Source: Rhodococcus sp. NBC_00297
GTDB taxonomy: Bacteria; Actinomycetota; Actinomycetes; Mycobacteriales; Mycobacteriaceae
Assembly: GCF_036173065.1 (NCBI RefSeq)
Contig: NZ_CP108041.1
Coordinates: 1,736,001 to 1,800,000, forward strand
Direction of reading: 5' to 3'
DNA length: 64,000 nt
Shown here: positions 19,681 through 27,933 of the stretch, piece after piece
How positions within the stretch are numbered: position 1 is the stretch's first letter
Layout of the letters: each line of letters starts with the position of its first letter
Made by a program: the position numbers and the translations under genes
Notes under the pieces: model-generated
Seen by the model: the letters and a program-made list of their open reading frames with translations, nothing else
Database searches by the model: none
Told to the model about the DNA's origin: nothing

Positions 19681-20382
19681 TCAGGGACTGTCCAGCACCC
19701 GCTCGAGTGGCACGTTCGGGATCGTGATCCCCCTCGACGCGCCGAGGCCGGTGATCTGCAGCCAGATGGTGTCGGCGAGGAAGGCGGCGAACGTGTCCAG
19801 ATCGACCGAATCCTCCTGTGCGCGCCACGTTCTCACGGCGCCGACACAGCCGGAGATGAGGCTCGACACCCACGGTCCGACCAGCCGCAGGTCGTCGTCG
19901 CCCAGGTCGGCGTCGACGAGGGCGAGGAAGCCGCCGACGGCCACCTCGATCTTCTCGGCGACGCGGGCGATGGTGCTCTGCAGCGGTGATTCGGACGATC
20001 CGGTGACGTTCTGCTCGATGACGTACGTCCAGGTGGGGTGGGCCACGACCCAGCGCACGTACGAGTCGACCACCCGTTGCACCACCGAGCGGGGCAGACC
20101 CTCGAGTGTCACCGACGCCGTCAGGGTGTGTTCCAGCTGCTCACAGATGGTGCGCTGGATGGCGACGTCGAGGTCAGCCCTGTCGGCGAAGTAGCGGTAG
20201 ATGCCGGTGCGATGGATGCGCGCCTCGTCGGCGATCTGCTGCGCCGTGACCCACTCCCCCGGATGCACGCCCCGCTCGAGCACGTCGAGGGCAGCGGCGA
20301 TCACCTGACGGCGGCGGTCGGCGTTGTGCTGATCCCACCGTCGCCTCCGGCCGTCACCGGAGGTGGTGCGCTCGGTGCTCAT
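19681..20382 (-). CDS. TetR-family regulator
   Basis: A 233-aa TetR-type repressor. The helix-turn-helix is WVTAQQIADEARIHRTGIYRYFADRADL (spread over about residues 44-71), with a C-terminal ligand domain of eight or so helices. It is the last gene of aurF-fprB-tetR, 14 nt after fprB. It is the obvious candidate to bind the perfect palindrome at 23071-23093 ahead of aurF and so control its own operon. Start ATG at 20382 gives the standard TetR N-terminal length. Confidence 0.87.
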   Translation of the reverse strand: MSTERTTSGDGRRRRWDQHNADRRRQVIAAALDVLERGVHPGEWVTAQQIADEARIHRTGIYRYFADRADLDVAIQRTICEQLEHTLTASVTLEGLPRSVVQRVVDSYVRWVVAHPTWTYVIEQNVTGSSESPLQSTIARVAEKIEVAVGGFLALVDADLGDDDLRLVGPWVSSLISGCVGAVRTWRAQEDSVDLDTFAAFLADTIWLQITGLGASRGITIPNVPLERVLDSP

Positions 20383-20396
20383 CGCACCGAAGCATC

Positions 20397-22049
20397 TCAC
20401 GTACGCAGTAGTCTCCGCGGCGCCCTGACCGTCACACGTGCCGCGACGGCCTCCTGGTCGAGCCGATCGACGATCTTCACGCGCGGCCGACCGTTCCGTC
20501 GACCGAGGGCGAGCTCCTCCGCATCCAGCCGGCGCCATGCCGCCAGGTCACCCGCCCGCGGGATCGCTGCTGCGATCAACTCGTCGGGCGTGTGGTGCGG
20601 CTCGGTGATCTCAGAGTCCAGGTGGTCGAGCACTGCCTCCACCGTCTCCTGCGCACAGGTCTTGTTCGTGCCGATGAAGCCGCGCGAACCGCGCTTGATC
20701 CACCCGACGACGAACACACCCGGCGCCACCCGCCCGCGATCGTTCGGCACGGTGCCCGTGCGCTCGTCGAACGGGAGCCCGGGCAGACCGACACCGCGGA
20801 AGCCGACCGACCGCACCACCAGGCCGGCGTCGAGGACGTACTGGTCGGACGTCGGGACGGCGACGACGGCACCGTCAGCACCCTCGACCAGGTTGTTCCG
20901 GGCGACGCGGACGCCGGTCACCCGGCCGTCCCGGCCCAGGATCTCCACCGGAGACACCGCGAACGTGAGCACGATGCGACGGCGCGTGGCGTCTGTCGAT
21001 CGCGGCCGAGCAGCCAGCTCCGCGAGCAGGCGACTCCGCTGATCGTCACCTTGCAGCTGTGCGGGATCCGCCTCGACGATGACATCGACATCGGTGAGCG
21101 CTGCGAGACCCATCAGCTCGGGCACGGTGAAGGCCGCGTCGGCCGGTCCGCGTCGGCCGAGAATCTGCACCTCTCGGATCCGAGAACCCCGGAGCTGGTC
21201 GAGAGCGTGCGGCGCGATGTCCGTTCTCTCCGAGAGCCATTCGGTGTCACGGGTGAGCATGCGCGCGACGTCGAGGGCGACGTTGCCGTTGCCGACGACG
21301 ACGGCGCGCTCGTGATCGAGCGTGACGGCGGCGTCCCGATGGTCGGGATGGCCGTTGTACCAGCCGACGACGTCGGTGGCCGCCACGGAGCCCGTCAGGT
21401 TCTCACCGGGAATGCCGAGCGTGCGGTCGGACGACGCGCCGACGGCGAACACCACCGCGTGATAGACCGACTGCAGCTGCGCCACAGTGACAGTCGTTCC
21501 CACCTCGGCGCCCAGCACGTAGCGGAAGCCCGGCTCGTTCTCGATCGCCTCGAAGAGATCGGTGACCTTCTTGGTCGTGGCGTGGTCGGGCGCGACGCCG
21601 TGCCGCACCAGGCCGTGCGGAGTGTGGAGCTTGTCGTAGACGTCGACCGACGCCACCTCAGGATGCTTGAGCAGCTCGTCCGCGGTGTACAACCCGGCAG
21701 GCCCCGCACCGATCACCGCGACGCGGAACGGGCCACCGCGGCGCAGACGGCGTTGCGGCGCAACGAGAGCCAGCGGAGTGCGGTCCGCGTGCGGAGACCG
21801 CTCGAAGTACTCCGCGTTGAGGGCCGCGTACGGAGCCGTCTCGATGGTCAGCTTCGTGTCGGGGACGATCGCGCCCACCGGGCACGCCGTCACACAGGCA
21901 CTGCATCCCACGCATGTCGCCGGGTCGATGAACAGCATGTCGGTGGTTCCGAACCCGGGCTCCCCCGGCGCGGGGTGGATGCAGTTGACCGGGCACGCGA
22001 GGACGCAGGACGCGTCGGCGCAGCACGTCCCGGTGACGACGTGGGGCAT
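20397..22049 (-). CDS. fprB: Ferredoxin-NADP reductase with N-terminal ferredoxin
   Basis: A 550-aa fusion. The first 60 residues are a 7Fe/8Fe-type ferredoxin (Cys9/10, 15, 19, 23 and Cys46, 49, 52, 56). The rest is an FprA-like reductase with an FAD site VIGAGPAG (112-119) and an NADP site VVVGNGNVALD. It moves electrons between NADPH and iron-sulfur centres. It lies 4 nt downstream of aurF and so is probably the electron supply of that di-iron oxygenase. From memory, M. tuberculosis fprB (Rv0886) is also next to an AurF homologue (Rv0885). Confidence 0.9.
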   Translation of the reverse strand: MPHVVTGTCCADASCVLACPVNCIHPAPGEPGFGTTDMLFIDPATCVGCSACVTACPVGAIVPDTKLTIETAPYAALNAEYFERSPHADRTPLALVAPQRRLRRGGPFRVAVIGAGPAGLYTADELLKHPEVASVDVYDKLHTPHGLVRHGVAPDHATTKKVTDLFEAIENEPGFRYVLGAEVGTTVTVAQLQSVYHAVVFAVGASSDRTLGIPGENLTGSVAATDVVGWYNGHPDHRDAAVTLDHERAVVVGNGNVALDVARMLTRDTEWLSERTDIAPHALDQLRGSRIREVQILGRRGPADAAFTVPELMGLAALTDVDVIVEADPAQLQGDDQRSRLLAELAARPRSTDATRRRIVLTFAVSPVEILGRDGRVTGVRVARNNLVEGADGAVVAVPTSDQYVLDAGLVVRSVGFRGVGLPGLPFDERTGTVPNDRGRVAPGVFVVGWIKRGSRGFIGTNKTCAQETVEAVLDHLDSEITEPHHTPDELIAAAIPRAGDLAAWRRLDAEELALGRRNGRPRVKIVDRLDQEAVAARVTVRAPRRLLRT

Positions 22050-22053
22050 CGAA

Positions 22054-23025
22054 TCAGGCCGCGGCGGAGGCGGGTTCGCTGCGGAACCGCGAGGGGCGCC
22101 CGTCGATACGCAGACTCGTCCACAGACGCTTCGAGACGCGGTTCATCAGGCCCATGTCCTCGGACAGCTTGCGGACGTCACCGAACATGTCGCGCAACGT
22201 CTTCGCGGAAGCCTCGTTGTCCCACCACACCTCACGCACCACCTCGGGCGGGATTCCGAGCTCGCGCTGCACCTGCTTGCTGGGCTTCATGATGACATCG
22301 CACAGCACGCGCATGATGATCGGCGTCGCGATGGACATCGCGAACCGCTGACGTCGGGACAGCTTGGGCGCGCGGTGCTCCAGGTACTGGTGCGCGAAGC
22401 CGATGTGCCGCGCCTCCTCGGCGACGTGGATCTGCATGATGCGCGTCATCAACGGGTGCTGCGATGCACCGGCGCGCAGGATCGACTTCTGCGCGTGGTC
22501 GATGGGCTCCTCGCCGGCCAGCACTCCGACGAAGAAGCCGAACGGCAGCGGGCCCGCGAAGAGGGGAAGAAGAGGGCCGGCCTTGCGGAACCACCTCGGG
22601 CCACCGGGCACGGCGACCCCGATGCGGTTCACCAGCTCCTGGAACATCTGGGTGTGATGGCACTCCTCCGTCGCCTCGTGCGTGGAGTAGCGGAACTCCG
22701 GCGAGCCGTTCGGGAGCCGCAACGCGTAGTTCATGATGCCGGCGATGAGCACCTGCTCGAACTGCAGACCCACCTTGAGGATGTTGGCCTGCCGGTACAT
22801 GCCGACCGCGATCTGCCGATCGAGAGGCAGCGACCGGTACCACTCGGTATTGCCCAGCGGATCGGCTGCCGGGAGCACCCAGCGGGGATCGTCGGCCACG
22901 ATCGCGTAGTGCGGATCGTCCCAGGGGATGTCGAGGAAGGCATCGAAGTGCTGGTGAACGGACGCTTCGGACAGGGTGCGCAGCGTCTGCTCGTACTCGG
23001 AGCGCGTGTCGGATGTGATCGTCAT
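22054..23025 (-). CDS. AurF-like di-iron oxygenase
   Basis: A 323-aa helical protein of the AurF (p-aminobenzoate N-oxygenase) family. The iron-binding motifs are HEATEECHHTQMF and IHVAEEARHIGF (both E-x2-H type). AurF enzymes oxidise aryl amines to nitro compounds using a di-iron-peroxo centre; the substrate here is unknown. The ATG at 23025 has a GGAGG ribosome site 7 nt upstream. First gene of an operon with fprB and tetR; a perfect palindrome lies 45 nt ahead of the start. Confidence 0.85.
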   Translation of the reverse strand: MTITSDTRSEYEQTLRTLSEASVHQHFDAFLDIPWDDPHYAIVADDPRWVLPAADPLGNTEWYRSLPLDRQIAVGMYRQANILKVGLQFEQVLIAGIMNYALRLPNGSPEFRYSTHEATEECHHTQMFQELVNRIGVAVPGGPRWFRKAGPLLPLFAGPLPFGFFVGVLAGEEPIDHAQKSILRAGASQHPLMTRIMQIHVAEEARHIGFAHQYLEHRAPKLSRRQRFAMSIATPIIMRVLCDVIMKPSKQVQRELGIPPEVVREVWWDNEASAKTLRDMFGDVRKLSEDMGLMNRVSKRLWTSLRIDGRPSRFRSEPASAAA

Positions 23026-23070
23026 GGCGTGAACCTCCGTGAGTGCCGGGCCGACTTGGTGCGACAGGCT

Positions 23071-23093
23071 GTTGCAGTAAAAGTTACTGCAAC
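23071..23093. promoter_or_regulatory. Perfect palindrome, probable TetR operator
   Basis: GTTGCAGTAA at 23071-23080 and TTACTGCAAC at 23084-23093 are exact inverse complements with a 3-nt spacer (AAG). The site is 45 nt upstream of the aurF start, where a repressor would block the promoter. The TetR encoded at the end of the same operon is the likely ligand. Confidence 0.75.
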
Positions 23094-23132
23094 TCGGTGT
23101 ACCACGCAAGCAGTGAGCCGTCGCGAATTGGT

Positions 23133-23146
23133 ACAACGAACGTTGT
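23133..23146. promoter_or_regulatory. Second inverted repeat in the aurF upstream region
   Basis: ACAACG-AA-CGTTGT is an exact inverted repeat 39 nt from the larger palindrome. It may be part of the aurF promoter or a site for another regulator. The rest of the 23094-23329 gap shows no gene. Confidence 0.35.
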
Positions 23147-23329
23147 CATCATGGCCGAAATCAGGCCATTCTCGGTTGTTGCATTCACTCGGCATCTATT
23201 CTTCGATCATCGGGTACCGTTTGCCCGTCCTTGCGAACCGCAGCTCCGAATACCGGGAACTCGACCTGTCCTTCTCCTCACTGCCGCATCGTTCGTCGGG
23301 GGTCGACGCGGCTCGACGAACGAGAGTGT

Positions 23330-25075
23330 GTGTTGCCCGTACGTCCGATCCCGACCGCCGACCACGCCGCGGCACGCCTCGAGTACCCGAGCGTGCCTGC
23401 GATGCGTCTCGTCGTGTTGACGCTGGTCATCATCGTGGGCCTGGCCGGGATCACCTGGGGTCTGTCACCGCAGTTCGACAGGACGTCCTTCGTCATCGTC
23501 GCCGTGGCGGCGCTGACCACTCTTCCGTCCGCGTTGCTCATCTACCTCTACGGGCGGAACCTCCGCTACTCGATCCCTTTCGTCGTCTACGCCGACATCG
23601 GCATCACCGTCGTTCTGTTCGCTTCCCGCTCGCCGTTCGACGCCCTTCCCGGCGTCGTGCTGCTGATGCTGGTGTCGTTGTTCGCGGGTGTGTACGTCTC
23701 CGGGCGGATCCTGGCGGCCCAGCTGGCCTTCGCCGCGGCGATCCTCGTCGTGCTGTCTGTGCTCTCGGTACACGACGGAGTCCCCGGCTGGCTCGTTCTG
23801 TCTCGAGCGCTCACCCTGCTCACCGCGGTCATCGTGCCGATCCTGCTCAAGATGCACGTCGACTTCCTCACCGACAAGCTCGAGAACAGCCGACGCGACA
23901 GCGTCAGCGGCCTGCTCAACCGTCGCGGCCTCGACGGCGCCGTCGCCCGGTTCGATGTCCCCCGCGGAGTCGAGCAGACCCTGGGCACGGCCGTCGTCCA
24001 TCTCCGCGACTTCGTGCAGATCGAGCGACGCCTCGGCCGCGCCACGAGCCACGACCTGGTCGCCGAGACATCGAGTCTCCTCACGGATGCGTTTCCCGAC
24101 GCCATCGTGGCCCGGACCCAACCGGGCGAATTCGCTTGTGTCTGGCTCGGTTCCGCGGACGACGTGGCCGAGCGGCTCGCCGCGGCGCGCGCCCTGGTGG
24201 AGTCGACCCGCCTGCGCAGCGCCACCGTCAGCATGACCTGCACCAGTTCCACCGTGCCGGTCGACTACCGCACCACGGTGACCGTCGCGCTCGGCAAGAC
24301 CCTCACCGCCGCCGCGTTCCTGCAGTACGGCGACGCCGTGGCTCCGCGCAGCAACCACCACGTCGCCGAGCTGATCGCCGACGGCGGGCCCGCCATCGTC
24401 TTCCAACCCGTGTTGTCGGTGTCGACGGGTCGCGTCATGGGCTACGAAGCGTTGTCCCGCTTTCCTTCCGGGCACGGCACCACCCAGAGCTGGTTCCTCG
24501 ACGCGGCCGCCGACGGCCTGCAGATCCCGCTGGAGCTCGCTGCTGTCCGACGCGCCGTCGCGGCGTCCCGAGACCTCCCGACCGACGTCTTCCTCGCAGT
24601 CAACGTCTCGGCGACCACCATCGTCGCCACCGACCTGGTGCCGATCCTCGACGAGGCCGCCGAGTGCCGACGCGTCGTCGTCGAGATCACCGAGCACGAC
24701 CTGGTCAGCGACTACACCGCACTCGGCGCCGCCCTCGATCATCTGCGCGACGAGGGCCTGTCCATCTCCGTCGACGACGTCGGGGCCGGCTACTCCGGTC
24801 TCCGTCAGCTCGTCGAGATCAAGCCCGACGTCCTCAAGCTCGACGCCTCGATCGTCCGCGGCATCGACACCGACCCCATGCGCCGCGCCGCCGCCAGCGC
24901 CCTCACCACCTTCGCGGCCGCCATCGGTGCGGAATGCGTGTACGAGGGCATCGAGACGCCGCAGGAGCTGGAGTCGGCGCGCAGCCTCGGTGCCGACATG
25001 GTGCAAGGGTTCCTGCTGGGGCGCCCCACCTCCACTCCGATCCTGAGCCGTCAGGACGGCATGAACGCACTCTGA
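23330..25075 (+). CDS. Membrane EAL-domain phosphodiesterase
   Basis: About 581 aa with five to six N-terminal membrane helices (from MRLVVLTLVII at 23402 on), a degenerate GGDEF-like domain lacking the GGDEF site (SGLLNRRG entry only), and a C-terminal EAL domain. EAL-type catalytic motifs are visible: YEALSRF, NVSATT, EITEHD, DDVGAGYSG (Val in place of Phe), KLDASIV, YEGIE and VQGFLLG. It probably hydrolyses cyclic di-GMP in response to a membrane signal. The start is uncertain: GTG 23330, ATG 23402 and TTG 23231 are all in frame, none with a strong ribosome site. Confidence 0.84.
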   Translation: MLPVRPIPTADHAAARLEYPSVPAMRLVVLTLVIIVGLAGITWGLSPQFDRTSFVIVAVAALTTLPSALLIYLYGRNLRYSIPFVVYADIGITVVLFASRSPFDALPGVVLLMLVSLFAGVYVSGRILAAQLAFAAAILVVLSVLSVHDGVPGWLVLSRALTLLTAVIVPILLKMHVDFLTDKLENSRRDSVSGLLNRRGLDGAVARFDVPRGVEQTLGTAVVHLRDFVQIERRLGRATSHDLVAETSSLLTDAFPDAIVARTQPGEFACVWLGSADDVAERLAAARALVESTRLRSATVSMTCTSSTVPVDYRTTVTVALGKTLTAAAFLQYGDAVAPRSNHHVAELIADGGPAIVFQPVLSVSTGRVMGYEALSRFPSGHGTTQSWFLDAAADGLQIPLELAAVRRAVAASRDLPTDVFLAVNVSATTIVATDLVPILDEAAECRRVVVEITEHDLVSDYTALGAALDHLRDEGLSISVDDVGAGYSGLRQLVEIKPDVLKLDASIVRGIDTDPMRRAAASALTTFAAAIGAECVYEGIETPQELESARSLGADMVQGFLLGRPTSTPILSRQDGMNAL

Positions 25076-25092
25076 GCGGGTATGGCCCGGCC

Positions 25093-25905
25093 ATGACGAC
25101 ACCAGGTTCCGACTTCGTTCCCCGCACCGCCGTCGTGACCGGCGGCGACTCCGGCATCGGCCGCGCGGTGGCCGTCGCATTGGCCGGTGGCGGCCTCGAC
25201 GTCGGGGTGACCTACAACCGCGACCGCGAGGGCGCCGAGGCCACCGTCGCGGAGATCCGCGCGCTCGGGTGCAGCGGGTTCAGTGCCCACATGGACCTGA
25301 CCGACCTCCCGGGCGCCCCGTTCGCCGTGGACTCGCTGGCCAGTGAGCTCGGCGGGATCGACGTGCTGGTGAACTGCTCCGGCACAGGCACCGCCACCTC
25401 GTTCCTCGACCTGGACTTCGACTCGTGGCGCACGGTGCTGTCGGTCGACGTCGACGGGGCGTTCCTGTGTGGCCAGCACGCCGCACGGCTGATGGTGGAG
25501 CAGGGCCACGGCGGGCGCATCGTCAATGTCACCAGCGTGCACGAACACCTGCCCAAGGTCGGTGCGGCACCGTACTGCGCCGCGAAGGCCGGTCTCGGCG
25601 GACTGACGCAGGTGATGGCGATCGAGCTCGCGCAGTACGGCATCACCGTCAACTCGGTTGCGCCGGGTGAGATCTCGACACCGATGACCGGTCAGACCGA
25701 CGAAAACCCCGAGAGCAACCCCCGGCCGGGTGTCCCGCTCGGGCGTACCGGCGACGCACGGGAGATCGCCTCCGTCGTCGCGTTCCTCGCCGGCCCGACG
25801 TCGTCGTACATGACGGGCGCCTCCCTCGTCGTGGACGGCGGCATGGCCCTGATGGGGCCGCAGGCCGTCCAGTTCGTGAAGGACGACGCCTGGCGGAGCG
25901 TGTGA
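25093..25905 (+). CDS. SDR-family oxidoreductase
   Basis: A 270-aa classical short-chain dehydrogenase. The cofactor motif is TGGDSGIG, the NNAG position reads NCSG, and the catalytic residues are in VTSVHEH (Ser) and PYCAAKAG (Tyr-x3-Lys). The closing VVDGGMAL is typical of FabG-like enzymes. Substrate unknown. It follows the EAL gene by 17 nt, and a strong bidirectional hairpin follows its stop. Confidence 0.87.
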   Translation: MTTPGSDFVPRTAVVTGGDSGIGRAVAVALAGGGLDVGVTYNRDREGAEATVAEIRALGCSGFSAHMDLTDLPGAPFAVDSLASELGGIDVLVNCSGTGTATSFLDLDFDSWRTVLSVDVDGAFLCGQHAARLMVEQGHGGRIVNVTSVHEHLPKVGAAPYCAAKAGLGGLTQVMAIELAQYGITVNSVAPGEISTPMTGQTDENPESNPRPGVPLGRTGDAREIASVVAFLAGPTSSYMTGASLVVDGGMALMGPQAVQFVKDDAWRSV

Positions 25906-25908
25906 CGT

Positions 25909-25937
25909 CCGATGGCCCTGCACTGCAGGGCCATCGG
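25909..25937. terminator. Bidirectional terminator hairpin
   Basis: A perfect 14-bp inverted repeat around a single base, from CCGATGGCCCTGCA to its complement, fills the space between the convergent SDR and rtcB genes. It starts 4 nt after the SDR stop and ends 5 nt before the rtcB stop. There is no T tract, as is common for actinobacterial terminators. Confidence 0.82.
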
Positions 25938-25942
25938 GGTCG

Positions 25943-27124
25943 TCAGGTGCCCTTGACGTTCATGATCTGGCGGAGCTCGTGGAGCACCGTGACCAGATCG
26001 CGAGCATCCTCCATCACCACGTCGATGGACTTGTAGGCATCGGGGATCTCGTCGATGAACTCGGCCGAATCCCGGTACTCGATCCCCACCATCCGCTCAC
26101 GCAGGTCGTCCTGCGTGTAGCGCTTGCGCGCCTCGGCACGGGAGAACCGCCGACCCGCACCGTGCGGAGCCGAGTGCAGACCGCTCGCGCTGCCCTTGCC
26201 CTCGACGACGTACGACCGCGTTCCCATGCTGCCCGGAATGATGGCCCGCACACCCTCGGCCGCGTGAACTGCGCCCTTACGGGTGAGCCACACGTCCTTG
26301 CCGGCATGCTTCTCCGGCCGGGTGTAGTTGTGGTGACAGTTGATTCGGTCCGACTCGACACTCGTGTCGGTACCGGCCCGATGCACGAACTGGTGCAGGA
26401 ACCGATCCATCATCTCGGCCCGGTTGAGGTACGCGAACCGCTGCGCCCACGTCAGATCCGCGATGTACCGATCGAACTCGGGCGTGCCCTGGGCCAGGTA
26501 CGCGAGGTCACGGTCGGGCAGCTGGATCCACCACTTCTCGCACATCTTCTGCGCGATCGCGATGTGCTTCTTGGCGATCTTGTTGCCCACCCCTCGCGAA
26601 CCCGAGTGCAGGAACAGCCACACCCGGTCCCGCTCGTCGAGACACAGCTCGATGAAGTGGTTGCCACCGCCGAGAGACCCCAGCTGCTGACGCCACTTCG
26701 GCGAGTGCGACAGGTCCACCCCGCTCTTCTCTGCCAGTTCCTCGAGCTCCGCGATCTTGGCAGCGGTGAACTCGAAGCGGTCGAGGTGCCCGTTGTAGTT
26801 GCCGGGCGAGAGGGGGATGACACGCTCGACGTCCTGACGCAGCTGCGCCAGGTCGAGGTCCGTGATGTCGCTGTGAGTCAGCGTCGTCTCGACGCCGATC
26901 ATCCCGCACCCGATGTCGACGCCGACCGCGGCGGGGATGACCGCGCGCAGTGTCGGAATGACCGTGCCCACAGCGCTTCCCATTCCAGGGTGCGCATCGG
27001 GCATCAGGGCGACGTGGGGGTGGATGAACGGCATGGCCGCGGTGCGACGCGCCTGCTCCAACGTGGCGTCCTCGATGGCCGAGGCCCAGTTGAGCAGCCG
27101 CGTTCCCGCGCCTGTCGGTGGCAT
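25943..27124 (-). CDS. rtcB: RNA-splicing ligase RtcB
   Basis: A 393-aa RtcB that joins 2',3'-cyclic phosphate (or 3'-phosphate) and 5'-OH RNA ends using GTP and Mn. Family motifs: MPDAHPGMG, VGVDIGCGM, SLGGGNHFIEL, HSGSRGVG, TRKGAVHA, and the C-terminal SAPHGAGR region with the guanylated histidine. Start ATG 27124 has a GGAG ribosome site (GGAGATCACC). No archease, RtcA or PrfH gene is nearby, so the repair target is unclear. Confidence 0.95.
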   Translation of the reverse strand: MPPTGAGTRLLNWASAIEDATLEQARRTAAMPFIHPHVALMPDAHPGMGSAVGTVIPTLRAVIPAAVGVDIGCGMIGVETTLTHSDITDLDLAQLRQDVERVIPLSPGNYNGHLDRFEFTAAKIAELEELAEKSGVDLSHSPKWRQQLGSLGGGNHFIELCLDERDRVWLFLHSGSRGVGNKIAKKHIAIAQKMCEKWWIQLPDRDLAYLAQGTPEFDRYIADLTWAQRFAYLNRAEMMDRFLHQFVHRAGTDTSVESDRINCHHNYTRPEKHAGKDVWLTRKGAVHAAEGVRAIIPGSMGTRSYVVEGKGSASGLHSAPHGAGRRFSRAEARKRYTQDDLRERMVGIEYRDSAEFIDEIPDAYKSIDVVMEDARDLVTVLHELRQIMNVKGT

Positions 27125-27204
27125 GGTGATCTCCTTCGTTGTCGGTGAGTCAGTGACGGTACGAGGTGTGGGTACCTCGGTGCCAGGCAATTACGCTGTC
27201 TCGC

Positions 27205-27846
27205 ATGCACTCGGAGTACGACGCGATCGCCCCGGACTACGCGGCCGCCTTCGCCGACGAGCTCGGCTCGCGCCCCTTCGACCGCGGGTTCCTGTCGTCG
27301 TTCGCTCGCTCGGTACGGTCCTCGCGCGGCACGACGGTGCTCGACGCCGGGTGCGGGCCCGGCCAGGCGGCACGCGAGCTCGCGGGTGCCGGCCTCGACG
27401 TCCTGGGTCTCGACGCGTCGAAGGGCATGATCGCCGCAGCATCGGGGCCGGCCTCCTGGGTGGTGGGCGACATGACCGCGCTCCCCCTGGCCGACGGTTC
27501 TGTGCACGGCGTGTGCGCCTGGTACTCGATCGTGCACACCCCCACCGCCGATCTGCCCGCTCTGTTCGCCGAGTTCCGCCGCGTCACCGTCCCGGACGGC
27601 TGGCTGCTGCTGGCATTCCAGACCGCCGCACCCACCCGCGAGCTGCGCACCGCGTTCGGGCGGGACGTGCACCTCGACTACCTCCGCCACGACGTCGACG
27701 AGGTGCAGTCGCTGCTCATCGACAGCGGGTACGTGCTGCACCGAGACGCCGTGCGATCCGCTCACGGCACGGAGACGGCGGCGCAGGCGTTCGTCGTCGC
27801 GCGGGCACGCGATCACTTCGTGGAGCCGCCGCCGCGAGGGTGTTGA
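27205..27846 (+). CDS. Class I SAM-dependent methyltransferase
   Basis: A 213-aa methyltransferase with the usual order: VLDAGCGPGQA (SAM motif I), LDVLGLDAS (acidic loop binding the ribose), VVGDMTALPL and the SIVHTP/ DGWLLLAF region. Substrate unknown. Its TGA at 27844-27846 is followed after two bases by palindromic repeat copy A. The ATG 27205 gives a normal N-terminus (HSEYDAIAPDYAA); an upstream GTG is possible. Divergent from rtcB; CGAGGT-N6-ACCTCG at 27162-27179 lies between. Confidence 0.87.
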   Translation: MHSEYDAIAPDYAAAFADELGSRPFDRGFLSSFARSVRSSRGTTVLDAGCGPGQAARELAGAGLDVLGLDASKGMIAAASGPASWVVGDMTALPLADGSVHGVCAWYSIVHTPTADLPALFAEFRRVTVPDGWLLLAFQTAAPTRELRTAFGRDVHLDYLRHDVDEVQSLLIDSGYVLHRDAVRSAHGTETAAQAFVVARARDHFVEPPPRGC

Positions 27847-27848
27847 TC

Positions 27849-27887
27849 GTGGATGTCAGACCCCGGAATCCAGGGTTCCGATTCCAC
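27849..27887. repeat. 39-bp palindromic repeat, copy A
   Basis: Starts GTGGA, ends TCCAC, with an inner CCCCGGAATCCAGGGT core that pairs on itself with one mismatch. It starts two bases (TC) after the methyltransferase TGA. Copies B (28809-28847) and C (38250-38288) share the ends, the core and the TGATC lead-in. The 5' end of one possible start of the downstream gene (ATG 27853) lies inside it. Confidence 0.8.
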
Positions 27888-27933
27888 TGTTCCTGCGGGG
27901 ATCCCCGGTGGGCCCACGCCCGTCCAACAGTGC

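Noticed and set aside
20383..20538. Longer N-terminus for the TetR at 19681
   Set aside because: The extra residues overlap fprB and do not resemble a TetR N-terminus.
21667..25905. Forward open frame of over 1400 codons
   Set aside because: It reads Arg/Pro-rich across the opposite-strand fprB and aurF genes and shifts to match the SDR only at its end; it is a high-GC shadow joined to the real gene at 25093.
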